64,000 nt of DNA from Streptomyces eurocidicus (GTDB lineage Bacteria > Actinomycetota > Actinomycetes > Streptomycetales > Streptomycetaceae): NCBI RefSeq assembly GCF_002891295.1, contig NZ_LGUI01000002.1:248001-312000 (forward strand), given 5' to 3'. Made by a program: the position numbers and the translations under genes. Positions 55,239-64,000 of this stretch are shown in pieces (positions within the stretch are counted from its first letter, which is position 1; each line of letters begins with the position of its first letter). The notes beneath the pieces were generated by a model, which made no database searches, was not told the origin of the DNA, and saw only the letters and a program-made list of their open reading frames with translations.

Positions 55239-56387
55239 TCACAAGTCGCGCGGGCCCCTGGGCTCCGCGCGGCCCACGATCGTGCCCGCGCGGTCGATGC
55301 AGATGACGTCGACCGTGACGGGCGCGCCCCGCAGCACGGCCAGCGCCTCGTCGCGGGCCGTCGCCGCCACCAGGTCGCCCAGCGGCACGCCCGCGGCCGC
55401 GCACCGCTGGAGCGCGTCCAGACCGGTGTTGGCCCCGGCGACGGCCGCCACCAGCTCCTCGCCGGCCCCGCCGCGCCGGGCCAGTTCCGCCAGGAACCCC
55501 TTGTCCACCTGCGAACGCGCCGAGTGCAGGTCGAGATGGCCCGCCGCCAGCTTGGAAAGCTTCGCGAAGCCGCCCGCCACCGTCAGCCGGTCCACGGGGT
55601 GCCGGCGCACGTACTTCAGCACCGCCCCCGCGAAGTCGCCCATGTCCAGCAGCGCGTCCTCCGGCAGCCCGTGCACCGCCACGGCCACCTTCTCCGACGT
55701 CGAACCCGTACAGCCCGCCACATGCGTACGGCCCGCCGCGCGGGCCACGTCCACACCGCGCCGGATGCTGTCGATCCACGCCGAGCACGAGTACGGCACG
55801 ACGATGCCCGTCGTGCCCAGGATCGAGATGCCGCCGAGGATCCCGAGCCGGGGGTTCCAGGTGGACCGGGCGATCTCCTCGCCGTGGTCCACGGACACCT
55901 CGATCTCGACGTCGGCCGTGCCGCCGAGCCGGGCCGCGGTCTCCGCCACGTGGTCGCGCATCATCTGCCGGGGCACCGGGTTGATCGCGGGCTCCCCGAC
56001 CGGCAGCGGCAGCCCCGGCCGGGTGACCGTCCCCACGCCCGGCCCCGCCCGGAACACCACGCCCGAGCCGGCCGGCAGGGCCCGGACCGTCGAGCGGATC
56101 AGCGCCCCGTGCGTGACGTCCGGGTCGTCGCCGGCGTCCTTCACGATCGCCGCCATCACCCGGCCGTCCCCGTGCACCCGCTCCGCGGCGAGCGCGAACG
56201 CCGGTGTCTGGCCCCTGGGCAGAGTGATCGTCACCGGGTCGGGGAACTCCCCGGTCAGCAGTGCCGTGTACGCGGCCGTGGTCGCGGCCGTCGCACAGGA
56301 TCCGGTCGTCCAGCCGTGCCGCATACCGGTGTGCGCGAGCTGTGCCGCCCGCCCGCCGGCGGCCTGACCGGCCCGGGGGTCAGCCAC
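55239..56387 (-). CDS. cbiD: cobalt-precorrin-5B C1-methyltransferase
   Basis: A 382-residue CbiD-family enzyme that methylates C1 of the corrin ring. Blocks: MRHGWTTGSCATAATTAAYTAL, TVTRPGLPLPVGEPAINPVPR, EIEVSVDHGEEIA, WNPRLGILGGISILGTTGIVVPYS, GRTHVAGCTGSTSEK and GGFAKLSKLAAGHLDLHS. GTG 56387 follows GGAG at about 8 nt. CbiD belongs to the anaerobic-type route yet lies beside aerobic cobG and cobN here, a mix found in actinobacteria. It is divergent from cobK. Confidence 0.95.
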   Translation of the reverse strand: MADPRAGQAAGGRAAQLAHTGMRHGWTTGSCATAATTAAYTALLTGEFPDPVTITLPRGQTPAFALAAERVHGDGRVMAAIVKDAGDDPDVTHGALIRSTVRALPAGSGVVFRAGPGVGTVTRPGLPLPVGEPAINPVPRQMMRDHVAETAARLGGTADVEIEVSVDHGEEIARSTWNPRLGILGGISILGTTGIVVPYSCSAWIDSIRRGVDVARAAGRTHVAGCTGSTSEKVAVAVHGLPEDALLDMGDFAGAVLKYVRRHPVDRLTVAGGFAKLSKLAAGHLDLHSARSQVDKGFLAELARRGGAGEELVAAVAGANTGLDALQRCAAAGVPLGDLVAATARDEALAVLRGAPVTVDVICIDRAGTIVGRAEPRGPRDL

Positions 56388-56542
56388 GGGGGGCTCCGCT
56401 CGTCGGTACGTGGTGTCCGTGGGCGGGGCGGGCCCCGGCTCGTGCCGCACCGGCCCGGCCGGTACCGTTCCCTGGCGCCGCACCGGGCGCCACCCGCGTC
56501 CGGTCGGCCGGACGCGCATCCTCCACCAGCGAAAGGCACCGC

Positions 56543-57295
56543 GTGAGCGCCCAGCGCCACATCCTGATCCTCGGCGGCACGACCGAGGCGCGGCAGCTCG
56601 CCGCCGAGCTCGCCGAGGACCCCGCGCTACGGGTGACGACCTCGCTCGCCGGACGCGTCGCCCGGCCCCGGCTGCCCGCCGGGCAGGTGCGGATCGGGGG
56701 GTTCGGCGGGCCCGAGGGCATGGCCCGCTGGCTGCGCGAGCAGCAGGTGGACGCGCTCATCGACGCCACCCATCCTTTCGCCGGCACGATCAGTTTCCAC
56801 GCGGCGCAGGCCGCCGCGTCCGTCCATGTTCCCCTGCTCGCCCTCCGCCGTGCCGGGTGGGTACCCGGCCCCGGCGACCGATGGCACCAGGTCAGCACCC
56901 TGACGGCGGCGGCGGACGCCCTGCCGGCCCTCGGCGGACGCGTCTTCCTGACCACCGGCCGCATGGGCCTCGCCACCTTCGCGCACCTGACCGACCAGTG
57001 GTTCCTCGTCCGCTCCGTGGACGCCCCGGAACCCCCCATGCCGCCCCGCACGGAGATCCTCCTGGACCGGGGCCCCTTCACCGTGGAGGGCGAGGCGGAA
57101 CTCCTGCGCCGCCACCGGATCGACGTCCTGGTGACGAAGGACAGCGGGGCGGCGGCGACGTCGGCGAAGCTCGTCGCGGCGCGCGAGGCGGGCGTACCGG
57201 TGGTGGTCGTCCAAAGGCCCCCGGTGCCGGACGGGGTGCCCGAGGCGGCCGACCCCGCGGCGGCGGCGGAGTGGGCACGGGCGCTTCCCGGCTGA
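56543..57295 (+). CDS. cobK: precorrin-6A reductase
   Basis: A 250-residue NADPH-dependent reductase of the macrocycle. Family motifs: HILILGGTTEARQLAAEL, the GRVARPRLPAGQVRIGGFGG block, LIDATHPFAGTISFHAAQA, FLTTGRMGLATFA and a DVLVTKDSGAAAT end. GTG 56543 is used; upstream sequence belongs to the cbiD promoter region. It is the only plus-strand cobalamin gene between two minus-strand blocks. Confidence 0.93.
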   Translation: MSAQRHILILGGTTEARQLAAELAEDPALRVTTSLAGRVARPRLPAGQVRIGGFGGPEGMARWLREQQVDALIDATHPFAGTISFHAAQAAASVHVPLLALRRAGWVPGPGDRWHQVSTLTAAADALPALGGRVFLTTGRMGLATFAHLTDQWFLVRSVDAPEPPMPPRTEILLDRGPFTVEGEAELLRRHRIDVLVTKDSGAAATSAKLVAAREAGVPVVVVQRPPVPDGVPEAADPAAAAEWARALPG

Positions 57296-57372
57296 GGCGC
57301 CCGGCCGGTTCCGCTCCGTCGCCCGTGTGCGAGCCGGTACGGTTCGCAGTGCGCCGGATGTACGGAGGACCG

Positions 57373-57732
57373 ATGACCGCACGGCACGCCGAAGAACCCG
57401 CCGAGCTCATTCCCCGGCCGGAGATGACGTTCCCCGCGCTCCGGGCCGCGCTCGCCCGCGTCGCCTCCTCCCGCCTCGCGGAGTTCCAGGCGGACCGTGA
57501 CTCGGCGTTCACCGCGGCCACCCAGCACGCCTCGTTCCGGCCGATCCGGATGTTCCAGCTCAAGTGGGCGACCGAGATCGAGATCGAACGCCGCCCCGGC
57601 CTGGCCGCCCGCTACCGCGCGGCCCTGGACGGCGCGAACACTCTCGACCGTGACGACCCGAAATGGCGCGAGGCCATGGACGAGTGCATGGCCGTACACG
57701 ACGAGGCCCGCGCCGCGGTGACCGGTGACTGA
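57373..57732 (+). CDS. DUF6247 family protein, probable antitoxin
   Basis: A 119-residue protein resembling the DUF6247 family: MTFPALRAALARVASSRLAEFQADRDSAFTAA, then RPIRMFQLKWATEIEIERRPGLAARY. ATG 57373 follows GGAGG by 5 nt. It overlaps the start of the next gene by 8 bases. DUF6247 genes commonly stand before RelE-like ORFs in Streptomyces, so it is likely the antitoxin of a type II pair; this is inference from family memory and position. Confidence 0.65.
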   Translation: MTARHAEEPAELIPRPEMTFPALRAALARVASSRLAEFQADRDSAFTAATQHASFRPIRMFQLKWATEIEIERRPGLAARYRAALDGANTLDRDDPKWREAMDECMAVHDEARAAVTGD

Positions 57733-57994
57733 CACCTGGGCGTGGGAGTACGACCCCGACTCGGCGTTCGTCATCGGCGGCATCGACAATCTGGCTTTCA
57801 TCGCGAAGGTCGAACAACGTGCCGACGAACTGGTCCGTGCCGCCGCGGCGCTCTACCTCGACGGGGCGAAGTACATGGGTACCTCGCCCCGTATGCAGGA
57901 GGAGACCGTCGACGCGTCAGGCATGTTCGTGTACCAGGTCGTCCCACGCCACCAACGGGTCTACGTCCGCCAAGTCACATTCCTCGGTCCGTGA
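57725..57994 (+). CDS. RelE/ParE-like protein, probable toxin
   Basis: An 89-residue protein starting at a GTG inside the 3' end of the DUF6247 gene. It reads WAWEYDPDSAFVIGGIDNLA, then EQRADELVRAAAALYLDGAKY, and ends MFVYQVVPRHQRVYVRQVTFLG, a beta pattern like RelE/ParE folds. Size and overlap fit the toxin half of a type II system. No catalytic residues can be fixed by eye. Confidence 0.6.
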   Translation: MTDTWAWEYDPDSAFVIGGIDNLAFIAKVEQRADELVRAAAALYLDGAKYMGTSPRMQEETVDASGMFVYQVVPRHQRVYVRQVTFLGP

Positions 57995-58034
57995 TCCGCT
58001 CCGGCGGCCCGAGTCGGGCCGCCGGACCGGGTGG

Positions 58035-59552
58035 TCACACCTCCGGATACCTCCGCGGCGTCCACACGATCTCCTCGCCGTCCCCGGTGCCCCGCCGGAC
58101 CGCGCGGGTCTGGGTCGAGCCCACGAGCAGGATCGTGCGCATGTCGACGTCCGCCGGGTCGAGGTCGCCCAGGCGGACGACGCGGACGCTCTCCTCCGGG
58201 CCGCCCACGTCGCGGCCGAGGACCACGGGGGTCTCCGGGGCGCGGTGTTCGAGGAGGAGGTCGCGGGCCTTGCCGACCTGCCAGACGCGGCTGCGGGAGC
58301 CGGGGTTGTACAGGGCCAGGACCAGGTCCGCGGCCGCCGCCGCGCGCAGCCGCTCCGCGATGACCTCCCAGGGCTTGAGCCGGTCGGACAGGGACACCAC
58401 CGCGTAGTCGTGGCCCAGCGGGGCGCCCGCCCGGGAGGCGGCGGCGTGAGCGGCCGTCATGCCGGGGACCACCCGGACCGGGATCTCGCGGTACGGGTCC
58501 TCCGAGGCGACCTCCAGGACCGCCGTCGCCATCGCGAAGACGCCCGGGTCGCCCGACGAGACGACGGCGACCCGGCGCCCCTCGCGGGCGAGGTCGAGCG
58601 CGAACTCGGCGCGCTCGGACTCCACCTTGTTGTCGGACGCGTGGCGCCGCTGCCCGGGGCGCGCCGGCACCCGGTCCACATACGTGCTGTAGCCGACGAC
58701 GTCCTCGGCCGCCGCCAGCTCGCCCCGTGCCTCCGGCGTCAGCCACAGCGGCCCGGCCGGGCCGAGCCCGACCACCACGACCCGGCCCCGGCCCGCGGCG
58801 GGTGCCGTGGGGGCCGCTCCCACGCGGCTCGGCAGCACCGCCACCGAGAAGTACGGCACCGACTCCGGGTCCACGTCGGCCAGCCGGCCCGTACGCTCCC
58901 CGGCCATCGTGGCGCGCTCGACGTACCGCGCCTCGTCCAGCCGGCCCGCGCGCTCCAGCGCGCCCCGCACCGCGGGGAACGTCCGGCCGAGCTTCATCAC
59001 CACGGCCGAGTCGGTCGAGGCGATACGGGCCGCGAGCTCCTCCTCGGGCAGCGTGCCCGGGAGGATCGTCAGCACCTCCTCGCCCTCCACCAGCGGCTCG
59101 CCCAGCCGGGCCGCCGCCGCGCTGAACGACGTGACGCCGGGGACCACCTCGGTCGGGTAGCGGTGGGCCAGCCGCTTGTGCATGTGCATGTACGAGCTGT
59201 AGAAGAGCGGGTCGCCCTCGGCGAGCACCGCCACCGTACGGCCCGCGTCGAGGTGCGCGGCCAGCCGCGCCGCCGCCTCCTCGTAGAACTCCTCCATGGC
59301 GGCCCGGTAGCCGCCGGGGTGGTCCGTGGTCTCCGTGGTGACGGGGTAGACCAGCTGCTCCTCGACGTGGTCCGGGCGCAGATGGCGTTCGGCGATGGAG
59401 CGCGCGATGCTGCGGCCGTGCCGGGCGCTGTGGTAGGCGACGACGTCGGCCGAGGCGATGACCTCGACGGCGCGTACGGTCATCAGCGACGGGTCGCCGG
59501 GGCCGAGCCCCACCCCGTACAGCCGGCCCGTCGTCAAAGGCTGCTCGCTCAT
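58035..59552 (-). CDS. cobIJ: precorrin-2 C20- / precorrin-3B C17-methyltransferase fusion
   Basis: A 505-residue fusion of two tetrapyrrole methylases. The N-terminal CobI half (1-245): [63 protein letters not shown]. The C-terminal CobJ half (255-500): [62 protein letters not shown]. It adds the C20 methyl and, after the CobG step, the C17 methyl with ring contraction. Its ATG overlaps the cobH stop by 4 bases. Confidence 0.95.
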   Translation of the reverse strand: MSEQPLTTGRLYGVGLGPGDPSLMTVRAVEVIASADVVAYHSARHGRSIARSIAERHLRPDHVEEQLVYPVTTETTDHPGGYRAAMEEFYEEAAARLAAHLDAGRTVAVLAEGDPLFYSSYMHMHKRLAHRYPTEVVPGVTSFSAAAARLGEPLVEGEEVLTILPGTLPEEELAARIASTDSAVVMKLGRTFPAVRGALERAGRLDEARYVERATMAGERTGRLADVDPESVPYFSVAVLPSRVGAAPTAPAAGRGRVVVVGLGPAGPLWLTPEARGELAAAEDVVGYSTYVDRVPARPGQRRHASDNKVESERAEFALDLAREGRRVAVVSSGDPGVFAMATAVLEVASEDPYREIPVRVVPGMTAAHAAASRAGAPLGHDYAVVSLSDRLKPWEVIAERLRAAAAADLVLALYNPGSRSRVWQVGKARDLLLEHRAPETPVVLGRDVGGPEESVRVVRLGDLDPADVDMRTILLVGSTQTRAVRRGTGDGEEIVWTPRRYPEV

Positions 59553-60175
59553 TCTTCCTCGCTCGCCATCGCGTTGATCGCGGCCGCGGCCATGGCGCTG
59601 CCGCCACGCCGGCCGCGCACCACCAGGTACTCCAGCCCCAGCGGGCTGTCCGCCAGGGCGTCCTTGGACTCGGCGGCGCCGATGAAGCCGACCGGTATGC
59701 CGATCACGGCGGCCGGGCGGGGCGCTCCGTCGGCCACCATCTCCAGCAGGCGGAACAGCGCGGTCGGCGCGTTGCCCACCGCCACCACGGCGCCGTCCAG
59801 CTTGTCGCGCCACAGCTCCAGCGCGGCCGCGCTGCGCGTCGTGCCCATGCGCCGCGCGAGTTCGGGGACCGCCGGGTCGGTGAGGGTGCACAGCACCTCG
59901 TTGCCGGCGGGCAGCCGCTTGCGGGTGACGCCACTGGCCACCATGTTCGCGTCGCACAGGATCGGCGCGCCCGCGCGCAGCGCCTCGCCGGCCCGCGCCA
60001 CGACCTGCGGGCTGTACGAGACGTCCCGCACGAGGTCGGTCATCCCACAGGCGTGGATCATGCGGACCACGACCCGGCTGACGTCCGGCGGCAGTCCGCC
60101 GAGGTCCGCCTCCGCCCGGATGGTGGCGAAGGACTGGCGGTAGATGGACGCGCCGTCCTTGTCGTACTCGAACAC
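59549..60175 (-). CDS. cobH: precorrin-8X methylmutase
   Basis: A 208-residue mutase that moves the C11 methyl to C12, giving hydrogenobyrinate. Motifs: [29 protein letters not shown] (catalytic His), [22 protein letters not shown] and [21 protein letters not shown] 60175 starts the family N-terminus ([12 protein letters not shown]). It is coupled to cobIJ by an ATGA overlap and follows cobG by 70 bp, making a cobG-cobH-cobIJ operon. Confidence 0.95.
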   Translation of the reverse strand: MFEYDKDGASIYRQSFATIRAEADLGGLPPDVSRVVVRMIHACGMTDLVRDVSYSPQVVARAGEALRAGAPILCDANMVASGVTRKRLPAGNEVLCTLTDPAVPELARRMGTTRSAAALELWRDKLDGAVVAVGNAPTALFRLLEMVADGAPRPAAVIGIPVGFIGAAESKDALADSPLGLEYLVVRGRRGGSAMAAAAINAMASEEE

Positions 60176-60245
60176 TCTGCCTCGCTCGCTGGTTTCGCTC
60201 TGTGCGCCGTTCCGCCCGCTGTGGTGCGGAACGAAGTCGCCGGAT

Positions 60246-61661
60246 CTACTGCTGAATCGTCGTGTGCGCCCGGACCCCGGACCGCGCCGCCGCCACCGCG
60301 TCCGCCAGCCCCGCCGCGGGCACCCGCCGCGCGGGCCCGCTCCGGGTGCCGTCCCGCTCCGTGACCTCGTACCCGTCGCCGGTCGCCAGGACGTCGATCC
60401 ACCTGCCGCCCGGGTGGCCGCAGCGCCGCTCGCACCCGGACCAGTACACGGGGAGCCCGGCGGACCGCCGCAGGCCGAGGGCGTCGGCCGCGTCGGCCCG
60501 TACGTCCGCGCGCGACTTGGCGCAGCCGGGACGGCCCGCGCAGGCGCCCGCGCCGTGCCAGGCGGAGGCGGTGGAGGTGACGAACCCGGCGTCCGCGAGT
60601 TCGGCGAGCAGCGCCGGTCCCTCGGCCGACGGGACACCGGGGACGACGAGGCCGCGCCAGGGCGTCACCCGGACCTCCCGGGCCCCCCGCTCCGCGGCCA
60701 CGCGGGTGACGAGCCGCCACTGAGCACTGGTCAGCCGTCCCAGTGGCGCCGTCACCGACAGGGCGTGGCGTCCGTCCGGGCCCGTCACCGGGCCGGGGCC
60801 GGTGGGGTCCCCGGCGGGGAGCCCGGTGCGGGGGAGCGGGGCGTGGGCGATGCCCGCCCCGGCGAGCCGGACCGCCAGCCGGTCGGCGGTCGGCCGCCGG
60901 CCGGGCGGCAGTTCCCGCACCCGCCAGGCCGTGCCGCCGCCGGACTCGTCCGCCGCCAGGAACTCGGCCGCGGCCAGCACGGCCGCGCGCGGCGCGTCCC
61001 CGGCGCCCACCTCCAGACCGGGGCCGGACGTGCCGAAGTACAGGCCGGCCCGCCCGCCGCCGCTTGCGATCAATGTCACATCCGGCCGGAGGGCCACGAT
61101 GTCACCGCGTCCGTCGTCCAGTCCGAAGAGGAACCTGCCGGACAGGCCGGTCAGATCGGCGGGGCCGTCCTCGGCACAGAGCAGTCCGTCCAGCTCACGC
61201 ACCCACGCCTGGACGTCAGGGGCGGGGACATGGGCCACGGGAAGGCCCTCGCGCAGGCCGGATCCGGAATCCGGACGCCAGCCGTCCAGCCCGCACAGCG
61301 GGGACGCCACCACATTGCGGATCCGGTCGTGCCGGTCCGAGGGCAGCAGGCCGTGCGACCGCAGCTCCTCCGCGAGGGCGCCACCGCAGCCGGCGGGCAG
61401 GCCGCGCAGCTGCACATTGCCGCGCGAGGTGAGGTCGAGGTGCCCGTCGCCCAGCTCGTCCGCGCACCGGGCCAGCACCGCTGCCTGACGGTCGGTCAGC
61501 AGACCGCCGGGCAGCCGGATCCGGGCCAGCGCGCCGTCGTCCGCGGCGTGCAGGCGCAGTGCGCCGGGGCAGGCGTCGCCGCGCTCGCGGACGGGCCCGG
61601 CGCCGGGCGCGCCGGCACCGGAATCGTCCCGGTCCGAGGAGAGTGCGGGGGTGGAGGGCAT
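60246..61661 (-). CDS. cobG: precorrin-3B synthase
   Basis: A 471-residue monooxygenase of the nitrite/sulfite reductase-like family that hydroxylates precorrin-3A and forms the gamma-lactone, the oxygen-dependent step of the aerobic route. Two ferredoxin-like half domains are visible ([14 protein letters not shown] and [17 protein letters not shown]). The siroheme/4Fe-4S Cys pattern is [14 protein letters not shown] then [17 protein letters not shown] 61661 is taken; ATG 61673 is four codons earlier, and neither has a clear ribosome site. It is divergent from cobN. Confidence 0.92.
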   Translation of the reverse strand: MPSTPALSSDRDDSGAGAPGAGPVRERGDACPGALRLHAADDGALARIRLPGGLLTDRQAAVLARCADELGDGHLDLTSRGNVQLRGLPAGCGGALAEELRSHGLLPSDRHDRIRNVVASPLCGLDGWRPDSGSGLREGLPVAHVPAPDVQAWVRELDGLLCAEDGPADLTGLSGRFLFGLDDGRGDIVALRPDVTLIASGGGRAGLYFGTSGPGLEVGAGDAPRAAVLAAAEFLAADESGGGTAWRVRELPPGRRPTADRLAVRLAGAGIAHAPLPRTGLPAGDPTGPGPVTGPDGRHALSVTAPLGRLTSAQWRLVTRVAAERGAREVRVTPWRGLVVPGVPSAEGPALLAELADAGFVTSTASAWHGAGACAGRPGCAKSRADVRADAADALGLRRSAGLPVYWSGCERRCGHPGGRWIDVLATGDGYEVTERDGTRSGPARRVPAAGLADAVAAARSGVRAHTTIQQ

Positions 61662-61761
61662 GGCGGCGAGCATACCGACGCCCGCGCCCGGCGCACGGCC
61701 CCGTACCGCACACCCCACACACTCCCGTACCGCGCCCTGCCAGCGCTTACTATGCTCAGCA

Positions 61762-61915
61762 GTGGAACGGTGCCCGCTTTCGCGAGCACTGTTTCCCAAC
61801 GCCAGCGACGGCGACAGGGGAGGAAGCCGGTGAGACTCCGGCACGGTCCCGCCACTGTGAGCCCGGCAGCGATGCCGGGCGAGTCAGGAACTCCCGCCGT
61901 CCTCCAACCGCCCGG
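61762..61915 (+). ncRNA. cobalamin (AdoCbl) riboswitch
   Basis: The conserved core is present: GGGGAGGAAGCCGGTGAGA with CTCCGGCACGG, the B12 box CCCGCCACTGTGA at 61848-61860, the stem GCCCGGCA/TGCCGGGC, and GAGTCAGGAACTCCCGCC. It lies in the leader of cobN, about 90 nt before the GTG. Binding of adenosylcobalamin would lower cobN expression. It faces away from cobG, which therefore escapes this control. A TATGCT at 61751-61756 could be the -10. Confidence 0.93.
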
Positions 61916-62005
61916 GGCGCGGACCCCGAGGAAGGCTTGCCGCCGCATGCGCACATTCCGGTCCCGCACGCCCCGGGCGACCCTCGAAGCCCAGGGGAGC
62001 GCCGC

Positions 62006-64000
<1,995 letters not shown>

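Overview
The window is high-GC actinobacterial DNA, almost certainly from a Streptomyces. It carries a chaplin, an SpoIIE-type phosphatase beside an RsbW-like ATPase, a SigB/F/G-family sigma factor, a LAL-type LuxR regulator next to crotonyl-CoA reductase, rare TTA codons, and a typical Streptomyces intergenic stem-loop repeat. No rRNA, tRNA or CRISPR array was seen. All functions are assigned by reading the sequence; no search was run.

Layout. (1) 0-4.2 kb: a large LuxR-family regulator convergent with ccr, probably the edge of a polyketide-type cluster lying left of the window. (2) 4.7-13.1 kb: a D-Ala-D-Ala carboxypeptidase, a 35-codon ORF coupled to an ABC exporter, a DUF4360 secreted protein, an anti-sigma-like ATPase, a PAS/GAF/PP2C phosphatase and an allene-oxide-cyclase-barrel secreted protein. 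(3) 13.2-18.9 kb: a complete ribose operon rbsR-A-C-B-K on the minus strand with two LacI-type palindromes upstream. (4) 18.9-28.3 kb: phosphoketolase, a TetR/membrane-protein pair with two mirror-image operators, a sigma factor, a His-rich small protein holding a perfect 30-bp palindrome, a chaplin with a His/Gly tail, and two SDR-type proteins. (5) 28.3-32.1 kb: a tsaD-alaS pair, both apparently paralogues of the housekeeping tRNA enzymes. (6) 32.3-34.3 kb and 55.2-64.0 kb: cobalamin biosynthesis (cobL, cobM | cbiD, cobK, cobIJ, cobH, cobG, riboswitch, cobN).

The cobalamin locus is split by about 20 kb of accessory DNA (about 35.6-54.7 kb). The island begins with a dead IS630-family element and runs into a decayed plasmid- or ICE-like block of tiny overlapping genes: helix-turn-helix proteins, an orphan Phd/YefM antitoxin, a DnaC-like ATPase and a DUF6011-like zinc ribbon. 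Several of these genes are frameshifted. It ends in a toxin zone with two polymorphic toxins and their likely immunity genes arranged tail-to-tail, plus a secreted NucA/NucB-type DNase interrupted by an amber codon and followed by a very acidic small protein. A truncated LysR gene marks the right edge. A second small insertion, a DUF6247/RelE-like pair, lies between cobK and cobIJ.

The cobalamin genes mix aerobic (CobG, CobN) and anaerobic-type (CbiD) steps. CobN sits behind a cobalamin riboswitch and is cut by the window end. The points most worth following are the tsaD/alaS paralogue pair, the toxin/nuclease island, the TetR promoter with a probable leaderless mRNA, the iron-box-like site before a serine hydrolase, and the 30-bp palindrome.
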